This document shows, in pieces, positions 1-7,402 of a DNA stretch of 64,000 nt. Made by a program: the position numbers and the translations under genes. The stretch covers positions 1 through 64,000 of the forward strand of contig NZ_JAKGUE010000004.1 in assembly GCF_021568795.1 (NCBI RefSeq), given 5' to 3'. Origin of the DNA: Dethiosulfovibrio faecalis (GTDB lineage: Bacteria > Synergistota > Synergistia > Synergistales > Dethiosulfovibrionaceae). The notes beneath the pieces are model-generated. The model saw only the letters and a program-made list of their open reading frames with translations, was not told where the DNA came from and did no database searches. Position 1 is the first letter of the stretch, and each line of letters begins with the position of its first letter.

Positions 1-3
1 CAT
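1..3 (-). CDS. start codon of a gene leaving the window on the left
   Basis: The first three bases read ATG on the minus strand. A purine-rich GAGGGGG lies 5 bases upstream (about positions 9-15), at ribosome-binding spacing. Only the start codon is inside the window, so nothing can be said of the product. It would be read in the same direction as the MarR gene. Confidence 0.45.
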
Positions 4-57
4 TATGTCCCCCTCTTTCTGAGACCTATGATACAGCAGCCTGTTCTTGACCTTAAC

Positions 58-201
58 CTAGCAACTTACTCGGTGGTCCATTTTTCCGGGTCCACTATAA
101 ACCGATGAAGGATCATCTGGACCTATCATGTCAAGGGCTCGTCTCAAATCCGAGGGGAGAACAGCAATGGATGCCGCCCCCCCTCTAGATCGATAAAACA
201 T
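58..201 (-). CDS. possible 47-residue AbrB-like protein or remnant
   Basis: A short minus-strand frame opens with ATG at 201-199 and stops at TAG 60-58. Its middle reads AVLPSDLRRALDMIGPDD, which resembles the swapped-hairpin AbrB/SpoVT DNA-binding core (Leu-Pro, Leu-Arg, then a Gly-x-Asp-like turn). The rest does not extend into a second domain. No convincing ribosome-binding site precedes the ATG, and a weak inverted repeat AAAACA...TGTTTT spans the start. It fills the gap between the MarR gene and the gene at the left edge. It may be a real small antitoxin-like or regulator protein, a decayed fragment, or chance. Confidence 0.28.
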   Translation of the reverse strand: MFYRSRGGAASIAVLPSDLRRALDMIGPDDPSSVYSGPGKMDHRVSC

Positions 202-219
202 ATTCTGTTTTGGCGAATA

Positions 220-651
220 TTACAGAGCTTCTAAAAATCTACCTAAAAAGCCTATCAGGTTATCCTGCTCGTCGTCGTTCAGCTTTAAAGCCAGTCTCTT
301 TACCAGCTCACGCTGTTTTTGACTGTGCTGCTGGAAGTAATCCTCTCCCTTGGAGGAGAGAACGATTCTGTAGGAACGACGATCCATCTCGTTCCTACAC
401 CTCTCGACCAACCCCATTTCCTGTAATCTATCGACCATGACCGTGACCGTACCGGTCGTAAGTTCCATCTTTTCCGCGATATCCTTCATTCGCAGGTTTC
501 GATTGCGACCGATAACACCGATGGTCCTCATCTGAGCAGGAGAAAGCCTTCCCAACTTGGCGACAGCTCCCTCCCATCCGCTAAATTTTTCACAAAATTC
601 CACAAGCAGATCGGTCATATCCTCTATTTTTTCGTCCTTAACCTCTATCAT
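220..651 (-). CDS. MarR-family transcriptional regulator
   Basis: A 143-residue winged-helix regulator of the MarR family, which usually acts as a dimeric repressor released by small ligands. Residues about 38-105 hold the fold: LSPAQMRTIGVI leads into the recognition helix LTTGTVTVMVDRL and then the wing ERCRNEMDRRSYRI, whose DRR is the typical wing signature. Flanking helices (1-30 and 115-143) would form the dimer interface. The start is ATG at 651 with only a weak Shine-Dalgarno. It stands alone under its own promoter, with an inverted repeat over the -35 that suggests autoregulation. The target pathway cannot be told from the context. Confidence 0.88.
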   Translation of the reverse strand: MIEVKDEKIEDMTDLLVEFCEKFSGWEGAVAKLGRLSPAQMRTIGVIGRNRNLRMKDIAEKMELTTGTVTVMVDRLQEMGLVERCRNEMDRRSYRIVLSSKGEDYFQQHSQKQRELVKRLALKLNDDEQDNLIGFLGRFLEAL

Positions 652-692
652 TCTTTAACACACCCCGCCTTCAAATAACTCGGACTCGAGAT

Positions 693-731
693 TTTATACC
701 ACATCTAGACAACAAAATCAAATGGCTTGAT
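693..731 (-). promoter_or_regulatory. promoter and likely operator of the MarR gene
   Basis: Minus strand: -35 TTGATT (721-716), a 17-base spacer and -10 TATAAA (698-693). The dyad ATCAA-atggc-TTGAT at 717-731 overlaps the -35. An inverted repeat placed there is the usual arrangement for MarR autorepression. Seen directly; the regulatory role is inferred. Confidence 0.5.
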
Positions 732-775
732 AGTCATTTTAACGGTTTTAGCTATAACTAAAGACACTAGAGACT

Positions 776-807
776 TAAAAAAGAGAGCTCCCTGAAGGAA
801 CTCTCTT
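776..807 (-). terminator. rho-independent terminator after the CheX-like gene
   Basis: On the minus strand, AAGAGAGTTCC-TTCA-GGGAGCTCTCTT forms a hairpin with one imperfection and is followed by a run of T. It begins a few bases past the CheX-like stop codon. Confidence 0.75.
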
Positions 808-812
808 TACCT

Positions 813-1343
813 CTACAGATTAGGGCTATTGATTACAAGATGGGCCACCCCATCTTCACTGTCTCGCTCGCTCAGGAGATAAGGCAATATTATGTGAGCC
901 GTTCTTTCCGACTCGACCTGTCTTATTCTCTCGCCACAAAAGGTCTGAGGAGGTGTAATATCCACCGAGAAGCCCTCCTTGCTCATCTCGAGAGCCATTC
1001 TGCCTGCCACCATATTCAACATCTCCCCGATGGAACTGAGGGCGATGGCATCCTCCACATCGGGACGGATAATGCCGCCCGTCAAAGCTCCTACGTAACG
1101 ACTAAAACCTGCCTGGTCCAGTATCACGGAGAGACCGCCTCTGCAGTCGCCCACTATCCCTATCATGGCGATTATAACGCCGTAAGGGATTGAATAGGAA
1201 AGCGAGGTCTCCCGCCTCAGGAAATGAACGTCTATGCCCATGGATTCGTTAAAGCGATAGAACCCTCTTTGAAAAGACTGCACCAAAGCCGTCAAAGTCT
1301 CTATCGGGAGTTTTCTAAACTCCCTTCCAGGATCAGCCATCAT
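813..1343 (-). CDS. CheX/CheC-like chemotaxis phosphatase-fold protein
   Basis: A 176-residue soluble protein. Residues about 45-165 match the CheX fold, in which a conserved Glu and Asn dephosphorylate CheY-P. The signature helix SSIGEMLNMVAGRMA supplies the E-x-x-N-x-x-x-G pattern. Only one such helix is clear, as in CheX. No other chemotaxis or flagellar genes are nearby, so it may act in trans or have another phosphatase target. Start ATG at 1343 follows AAGGGGGATT. A terminator follows the stop, so it looks monocistronic or the last gene after the oxidoreductase upstream (57-base gap). Confidence 0.75.
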   Translation of the reverse strand: MMADPGREFRKLPIETLTALVQSFQRGFYRFNESMGIDVHFLRRETSLSYSIPYGVIIAMIGIVGDCRGGLSVILDQAGFSRYVGALTGGIIRPDVEDAIALSSIGEMLNMVAGRMALEMSKEGFSVDITPPQTFCGERIRQVESERTAHIILPYLLSERDSEDGVAHLVINSPNL

Positions 1344-1400
1344 AATCCCCCTTCAAGATCCCTCCTACGACGATCAGGTCGGAATTTGGATCTTATCGGA

Positions 1401-2804
1401 TCATCTCAAGAAAAAGCGGGCAAGTTTCCCAAGGACAGGAGATCTCATCTTCGACATCATCCACTCCTCCGCGACCATCTTGTTAATGGTCCCCACAGAC
1501 GGGAAAGGATGTTGGGTCATCATTATGTGAGTCATCCTCCGTCTATCCTGAATAGCCATGGTCCACTCCTGAATAAGCTCACTCGCTCCTTCGCCTACAA
1601 CGGTCGCTCCAAGAATTTTACCAGACTTTCCGACTATAATCTTCACGAACCCATCCGGATGACCGTCAGCTACGGTCCTGCCATACGAGCTGTACTTCTT
1701 CTCGCACACATCGTAGCTCAGTCCTCTTTTTAAGGCTTCTTTCTCGGTAAGCCCTACTTGAGCTATCTCCGGCTCCGTAAACACCGCCCAGGGAACTACA
1801 TATCGATCTCTGCGAGTCCAAGGTAGGCTTAAAGGGGACAAGGCATCCATGAAAGCCAGCATACCCTGGTGCATAGCCGCATGGGACAAAAGATATTGCC
1901 CGTTACAGTCCCCTACGGCGTATATATTTTTAACGCTTGTCCTCATACGTTGATCCACGAAGATCCCCTTTTTATCGTAGGTTACGCCAACCTCGCCCAG
2001 CCTCAAATCGGATATGCTAGGGACCCTTCCAGCCGCCACAAGGAGTTTTTCGGACTCGAAGACCTCTCCTCCGGAATAGAGAAAAATCCTGCCTTCCTTC
2101 TTTTCTACTCTGTCTATCGAAGCGGAATTCCGTACAGTAATGCCCTCTTCCAACATAACCTTTTCTAACAAACGTCCTGCAGCTTCGTCCCCTGTCGGCA
2201 CCAGATGGGGATCCATATGTACGATGGCCACCTTCGCTCCCAATCTGGCAAAAGCCTGCCCCATCTCGCTGCCTATAGCACCTCCGCCTATGATAGTCAT
2301 CGATTCGGGTATCTCCTCGAGTTGAAAGAGGTTTTCGTTCGTCAACATCTCGGGGATATCTTTCAATCCAGGAATAGGAGGGATAGATGGACTTGTCCCT
2401 GTAGCTATGAATATCCGCTTCCCTCTGTAGGTACGGTCATTCACCCTGACGGCGCCTGGTCCATCCAGAACGGCCTCTCCTGATATAAGGGAAACCTTCT
2501 CGAACATCTTCATCGTCTTTTTGCTGTTTATAGAGTCTATCTTGCCCCTAACCACCGACATAGGAGAGATTTTCAGGATATCGGCGTCGATCTCGATTCC
2601 GTAGGAGGATAGCCTCTTAAGGCCATGAAAAGCCTCGGCTCCTTTCAACAACGCCTTGCTGGGGATACACCCGCAGTTAAGACACTCTCCGCCAATTTTA
2701 CGTCTCTCCACCGAGAGGACGCTTAAGCCCATCGAGACCCCCATAGCGGATACCGCCATACCGGCCGGCCCCATCCCGATCACTATCAAGTCATAGTTTT
2801 TCAT
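1401..2804 (-). CDS. FAD-dependent pyridine nucleotide-disulfide oxidoreductase
   Basis: 467 residues, the size of dihydrolipoamide dehydrogenase and mercuric reductase. The FAD-binding Gly motif IGMGPAGMA is at about 9-17. The redox-active disulfide is GGECLNCGCIPSK at about 38-50, with an additional Cys between the pair. The NAD(P) motif TIIGGGAIGSEMG lies near 170-182, the second FAD motif NIYAVGD near 290, and a dimerisation domain fills the C-terminus. The C-terminal active-site segment is TQHPFPSVGTINK. The His is kept, but the Glu that follows it in true dihydrolipoamide dehydrogenase is not evident, so the substrate is probably not lipoamide. No 2-oxoacid dehydrogenase genes are adjacent, so the substrate is left open. 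Confidence 0.88.
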   Translation of the reverse strand: MKNYDLIVIGMGPAGMAVSAMGVSMGLSVLSVERRKIGGECLNCGCIPSKALLKGAEAFHGLKRLSSYGIEIDADILKISPMSVVRGKIDSINSKKTMKMFEKVSLISGEAVLDGPGAVRVNDRTYRGKRIFIATGTSPSIPPIPGLKDIPEMLTNENLFQLEEIPESMTIIGGGAIGSEMGQAFARLGAKVAIVHMDPHLVPTGDEAAGRLLEKVMLEEGITVRNSASIDRVEKKEGRIFLYSGGEVFESEKLLVAAGRVPSISDLRLGEVGVTYDKKGIFVDQRMRTSVKNIYAVGDCNGQYLLSHAAMHQGMLAFMDALSPLSLPWTRRDRYVVPWAVFTEPEIAQVGLTEKEALKRGLSYDVCEKKYSSYGRTVADGHPDGFVKIIVGKSGKILGATVVGEGASELIQEWTMAIQDRRRMTHIMMTQHPFPSVGTINKMVAEEWMMSKMRSPVLGKLARFFLR

Positions 2805-2931
2805 ATCTACCCCTCCCTAAAGACACGAGTTTAGATATGTCTTATACTATACCACTTAAAAAGATCCCATAAAGAATAAAGCAATCAGAGCTACGACACA
2901 ATAACCCACAAGAACGAGGACTCAAAACCAC

Positions 2932-2960
2932 AAAAAAAGGCCCACTCCAAAGAGTGGACC
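2932..2960 (-). terminator. terminator after tRNA-Ala
   Basis: On the minus strand, GGTCCACTC-TTTG-GAGTGGGCC (9-pair stem, one G-U) runs into seven T. It starts 12 bases past the tRNA 3' end. Confidence 0.88.
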
Positions 2961-2971
2961 CTAAAAGACAA

Positions 2972-3047
<76 letters not shown>

Positions 3048-3124
3048 GATCAACTTATGTCGACGCCCCGCGACGACAGGGAGAATTATATGTTAGGAGG
3101 ACGATCCTGTCAACACCTTTTGCA

Positions 3125-3868
3125 TCAGTCTATAGGGAGAATCCTCCCCCTCAGTCTACGCAGCTCTTCTTCCAAATAGGCCCCTTTAAGATCCTCTTTA
3201 ACCCTGTCCTCTACCACGTCAAAAGGCAAGATTCGACTGCCCTGAAATTCCAATACCCTCGCCATCCACAGACCACCATCGGAGGACCGCACGGGAGGGA
3301 CATCTCCCAGTTTTAGATCGACGAAAAAAAACTCCTTAAGGGCATCGGGGACGTCATTCAAGCTGAACCATCGTGGTTCTCCCATCTCGATATCGCAGTC
3401 GTCGAGATCTCCGGAGTACCTGACCTCGGCTAAAACCTTTTCTGGAGCTCTGTATCTTTCGCCGTTGGACGAATAGAATTCTCGAAGGGCCTCTTCGGAG
3501 AGATCCCAAGTCAGACTTATTCTGTCGACATAGGCTTTAGCCAAGGTGTTGATGCCATCCCAACGGATTTTCCTTACCACGTCCCGATTCAGCCCCAACC
3601 CCTTCAATCGGGAGGCCTCGGAGAGAAACAGGACGTCCTCCACATGGGAGACAAAGTTTTTCCTCTGTTTGGAATCCATCCCCATCCAGGCCAGAGCCGC
3701 TACGTCTAGGTCGCTGTCCATACGTCTGGATAAAAGATATACAAGGTCGTCCTCGGTCACCTTCTGGCTTCCGACCTTGGAGATGCAGGGTTCCGCCACT
3801 ACAAGATCGGAAATCAAAAGGACGACCATGAAGGCCAAAAGGCCCCGTAGAAAATCCCTGAAGATCAA
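3125..3868 (-). CDS. exported SurA/PpiC-like peptidyl-prolyl isomerase-family protein
   Basis: 247 residues with an N-terminal signal segment (charged start, hydrophobic LLAFMVVLLISDLVVA, cleavage near residue 25). A SurA-like helical N-domain follows, then a parvulin-like region from about 130 to 230, containing FYSSNGERYRAPEKV and, further on, a weak GDVPPVRSSDGG. The parvulin match is weak: catalytic positions are not all recognisable, so it may be a chaperone without isomerase activity. Start is TTG at 3868 after GGAGGGTGCC. It lies 91 bases downstream of the RelA/SpoT-domain gene and is transcribed with it. A role in envelope protein folding is inferred from the family. Confidence 0.7.
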   Translation of the reverse strand: MIFRDFLRGLLAFMVVLLISDLVVAEPCISKVGSQKVTEDDLVYLLSRRMDSDLDVAALAWMGMDSKQRKNFVSHVEDVLFLSEASRLKGLGLNRDVVRKIRWDGINTLAKAYVDRISLTWDLSEEALREFYSSNGERYRAPEKVLAEVRYSGDLDDCDIEMGEPRWFSLNDVPDALKEFFFVDLKLGDVPPVRSSDGGLWMARVLEFQGSRILPFDVVEDRVKEDLKGAYLEEELRRLRGRILPID

Positions 3869-3959
3869 AAGGCACCCTCCTTACCGCCGGATCTGGAAAT
3901 TTCAAAAAAGGAGGGCTCTCGCCCTTCCGCACAGGTAAAACAAGCCACACATAATAGGA

Positions 3960-5054
3960 TCAAACTCCCTTGATCCTATCCGACCCCATTTTTATGCCCA
4001 ACCCCATGAGATCTTTGTTCTGAAGGACATCCCACTTCATGTTCAAGACCAACAGGAACACCGCAGAGTAGCCGTCCACTTTCCAAGAGGATATATCTTC
4101 CTCGAATGCGGAGTAGACCGTCTTAAGTTGCTCCATGCCGGTGTCGTCCACCTCCATCGACGAGAGAAATTCTCTCACCTCGGATACAGAATCGATCTCG
4201 GCCGCCTTGAATATGCGACACAGATAGTCAAGGCTATCCTCCAAATAAGAACCGTCTGGCACAAACCCGGGGAAGCCCGTCTCTCTAGCCGCCTCGGACC
4301 ACTGGGAGTAGAGCGCTCCGTCGGATTTCTCGAAAAGCTCTCTCAAATCTTCCTTGTCCAGGGGCTTTTTCTCCTCGGGAGGAGAATTATCGATTATGGG
4401 CTTGGCCCGATCGGGCGTCACAGGTATGGCCAATCCCCTAGCGGCTTCTCTCAGATAGTGAAAATCTTCGTCCGCTTCCTCTAGAAGGGCGCTTACCCTG
4501 GAAAGCTTTCTCTTTAGCTTGCCCTTGGTCACTACATCAGTGGCCCCCGCTATCTCGGGACTGATGGTAGCCCAAGCTTCCTGTAACATCGTACGTACCT
4601 GAAGATGAAGCTTTAGGTCTCTATAACGCTCCCACTCTCTCAACCTGCTTCGATCGGACTTCAAAGAAACGTCGTACACTATAGAGCGATAGCCAAATAT
4701 ATCGGGGTCCTCAAGATCCTTGCTGGTAGTGGATCTGGGAAGGTCTATCAGAAACTCCTCCTGTATCGTCTTCTCCACCGCTATAGCATCGCTGGGGAAA
4801 TACAGGAGGACCCTCACCGTAGCCAAGTCGGGCATATCCTTAAACGGATCGGCGGGTAGTACCTTACCGCTTTCCGTAAGGTCACGGATAAAATCCTCCG
4901 GGGATTTAGCCCATCCCTCAAGAGCATATACCTTCACATGCTCCCTTTCGATTAGATCTTGGAGAAGGTTTTTCATTCTTCTCACAAATTCCTGGTACAT
5001 GGAGTAGCGCTGGATGTACTGAAACCCCCACTCCTCGACCTTCTGAGTCTGCAT
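3960..5054 (-). CDS. RelA/SpoT-domain (alarmone synthetase-like) protein
   Basis: 364 residues. Residues about 35-175 match the RelA/SpoT nucleotidyltransferase domain: DLATVRVLLYF near 75-85, FGYRSIVYDV near 118-127, and LHLQVRTMLQEAWATI near 147-162. There is no HD hydrolase, TGS or ACT domain, so it belongs with the small single-domain synthetases or related pyrophosphotransferases. Two usual motif residues differ: the segment after WATI reads SPEI instead of an EH-type pair, and the His after YRS is missing. Activity is therefore uncertain. The last 170 residues are helical and acidic with no family I recognise. Start ATG at 5054 follows AGGTGGTGG. Confidence 0.72.
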   Translation of the reverse strand: MQTQKVEEWGFQYIQRYSMYQEFVRRMKNLLQDLIEREHVKVYALEGWAKSPEDFIRDLTESGKVLPADPFKDMPDLATVRVLLYFPSDAIAVEKTIQEEFLIDLPRSTTSKDLEDPDIFGYRSIVYDVSLKSDRSRLREWERYRDLKLHLQVRTMLQEAWATISPEIAGATDVVTKGKLKRKLSRVSALLEEADEDFHYLREAARGLAIPVTPDRAKPIIDNSPPEEKKPLDKEDLRELFEKSDGALYSQWSEAARETGFPGFVPDGSYLEDSLDYLCRIFKAAEIDSVSEVREFLSSMEVDDTGMEQLKTVYSAFEEDISSWKVDGYSAVFLLVLNMKWDVLQNKDLMGLGIKMGSDRIKGV

Positions 5055-5157
5055 TCTGCGACCACCACCTGTGCTTGATATCGATATGTCCCTAACGTAA
5101 AAAGATAAAACGCCTTAAAAAGTATAGATGAAAAAGGGAAAATTGGAAATGCCGTTT

Positions 5158-7254
5158 TTATATCTTCGTTGAAAAACTGTCCCTCAGCTCTTTCCAAAAA
5201 GCCACAGAAGGAGATAGCTCCTCAACTGTATCGAGCAATACCAATGCCTCGTTCCGTCGTCCGGAGACGAAAAGACCGTGGGCCTCCATGGCCATAGCGG
5301 AGGCTTTCAGAATACTTGAAGAGGCGTTCGGAGCGGTCTTGACAGTAAGAGCCATAAAATCTATGTACAGCTCTTTCCCGTCAGGGTTAAGCTCTATGGC
5401 TTTTTTCAGAGGATCGTACATGTCGAGACCGATTTTAGGCGCAATCAGACCGGGGATTGAGACTCCTTCTTCCTCGGTATAAAGCGTAGCGTTCTTCATC
5501 GTGCTGTCGCCGTCGTTCCAACCGATATCCCAGGTATTCTTCGATCTGTAGACCAAGACAGAAGGAGGATCGCCCTTCAAAGACACGTCGTGCCCTCTGG
5601 TCAATATATGCTGCACCATGGCCATGGCGTCATGATCTCTGCCGATGGAGGCACAGCTATAGGCTGCTTCCAGCAAAAGACGAGAGTTTTTATCGCCTAA
5701 AAGCAGCCCCTTCTCCAAGAAAAGCAAAGCTTCCCTGAAACGACCTGCCGTGTTATAGGCCTTTCCCAACCGAAAGAGAGAGGATACCGCGTTTCTATCG
5801 ACGAGTCGTCTCAGCACATCCGAATCCTGAGCCCCTATACTGCGGGAGGAACTCAACAAGACCATAAAGTGACGCTCCTCAGGGCTAGGCCCTCGGGTCT
5901 CCGTCTCTTTTGTTTCCTCTCGGGTGATCTTCTTTACGTCTCTTCTCTCTTTCTTTTTCTCCGGTTTTTCAGATGAAACGAATTTCGGTTCCGAGGCGAC
6001 CTCGTATCCAGCATCCTCCGTAGTCTTCACCGGTTGAGGTTCTTCCTCCCTATTCTCCCCGTTTTTGTCCTCGACTATCTCTACGGGGACCTCCACCGTA
6101 AAGGTCTCCGAGTCTTCGGAGATCTTATCCATGGACACGACGGAGGAGTCATCGCGGATAGTCGAAAGATCTCCCGACAGATCCTCGGAGAGAAGATCCT
6201 CTACCTCCGCCACCGGCAAAAGGAGGTCCAGCGCATCCGATCTGAGCGAGTTCACCACATCTCCGGACATCTCGGTCGGAGATTCATCGATCAATCGAAG
6301 GACATCCAACGGCTGAGACCTATCCAAAAGCAAACGGGCCAATTCGAGACGTATTTCGTTATCGCCAGGATCTAGCCTCAAGGTCTCCCTGTAGCTCTTC
6401 TCCGCTTGAGCGGATGAACCAAGATGAGATAAAATCGATCCTATTTTTCGATGAATATCAGGGCTTTCAGGGGATAACGCCAAGGCCCCATAGAAGGAAT
6501 CCAGAGCCTCTGCATACCTTTCAGCAATCAAAAGGGCCTCTCCCTTGTTTAACAGAGACCGGATGGGGAGAGCTCTCTCCATCTCGACTTTTTCGTAAAG
6601 GTCTACGGCTTCTTCAAAATCTCCGGAAGAATACATTCGGTCCGCCTCTTCGAGTTTTCTCGTTGGATTTTCCATTGAGGTCCAAACTAAAAGGGCAACC
6701 CCTCCAGCAAGAGCCAAGGACGAAAGGAGAACATATCTCCGACGAAGAGAGATCTTTCTTCCCTTTTTGAGCGAATCGTAGCTCGAGCTGCCAGAAACCT
6801 TCTCCTCATCAGAGATGTCTTCGGAGCTTAATACAGGAGCCTCATCAAAGAGAATTCGGTCCTCCATACCCCTTATAGCCTCTTCGTCCATAGAGGAGAG
6901 AGGTTCCTTCTCTGAAGCGGCGGGGAACTGCGGTTCGTCGGACTCTTCTTCAGGATAGGAGTCCGATTCAGGCTCTTCATAGACGTCATCTATGGACGAA
7001 GGGCCAGGGATTTCTGCCGAGTCGGAGATTTCCGAACCCATGAGATCAAAGTTATCCTCGGGGAGTACCTCCTCGGTAGATCGTCCTGGGGTCTCGTCTT
7101 TTTTTATAAAATCGATGGGAGAGGAGAAGACGTCCTCCAACTGCTCGGGGATACCGTCGTCGACTTTATTGGAGAAGACTACAGGGAAACCCATAACATC
7201 GGGATCCAGTTTTTTACGTGGTTCTCGAATCCAGGTCTCCAGATTCTTCTCCAT
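5158..7254 (-). CDS. single-pass membrane tetratricopeptide-repeat protein
   Basis: 698 residues. About 170 very acidic, Ser/Asp/Glu-rich residues come first. A basic patch KKGRKISLRRR and one membrane span (about 175-193, LLSSLALAGGVALLVW) follow, then TPR repeats near 195-335 (SGDFEEAVDLYEKVE; ERYAEALDSFYGALAL; SSAQAEKSYRETLRL). A charged low-complexity linker occupies 350-470, and more TPR-like helices run from 480 to 560. The topology implies an acidic cytoplasmic tail and an external repeat scaffold. Such proteins organise complexes, but no partner is evident. It is divergent from the exported SLH-SPOR gene, with a dyad between them, and lies upstream of the RelA/SpoT-domain gene. Confidence 0.72.
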   Translation of the reverse strand: MEKNLETWIREPRKKLDPDVMGFPVVFSNKVDDGIPEQLEDVFSSPIDFIKKDETPGRSTEEVLPEDNFDLMGSEISDSAEIPGPSSIDDVYEEPESDSYPEEESDEPQFPAASEKEPLSSMDEEAIRGMEDRILFDEAPVLSSEDISDEEKVSGSSSYDSLKKGRKISLRRRYVLLSSLALAGGVALLVWTSMENPTRKLEEADRMYSSGDFEEAVDLYEKVEMERALPIRSLLNKGEALLIAERYAEALDSFYGALALSPESPDIHRKIGSILSHLGSSAQAEKSYRETLRLDPGDNEIRLELARLLLDRSQPLDVLRLIDESPTEMSGDVVNSLRSDALDLLLPVAEVEDLLSEDLSGDLSTIRDDSSVVSMDKISEDSETFTVEVPVEIVEDKNGENREEEPQPVKTTEDAGYEVASEPKFVSSEKPEKKKERRDVKKITREETKETETRGPSPEERHFMVLLSSSRSIGAQDSDVLRRLVDRNAVSSLFRLGKAYNTAGRFREALLFLEKGLLLGDKNSRLLLEAAYSCASIGRDHDAMAMVQHILTRGHDVSLKGDPPSVLVYRSKNTWDIGWNDGDSTMKNATLYTEEEGVSIPGLIAPKIGLDMYDPLKKAIELNPDGKELYIDFMALTVKTAPNASSSILKASAMAMEAHGLFVSGRRNEALVLLDTVEELSPSVAFWKELRDSFSTKI

Positions 7255-7272
7255 GTCTGCCGATACCTCCCA

Positions 7273-7300
7273 CTCTTGGTGTTTATATTTACACTAAGAG
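7273..7300. promoter_or_regulatory. inverted repeat between divergent genes
   Basis: CTCTTGGTGT and ACACTAAGAG flank TTATATTT (10-base arms, one mismatch). On the minus strand the centre includes TATAAA, a possible -10 for the TPR gene, so a protein bound here could repress it. The dyad is seen; its role is inferred. Confidence 0.35.
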
Positions 7301-7402
7301 TCATTGTAGCACAAGGAAGAGAGGATCTGTCCATATACACCGTATTTATGGTACCATTTTAATCGACTCTAACATAATCGAGCGAATCGGGGAGGTAAAA
7401 TA

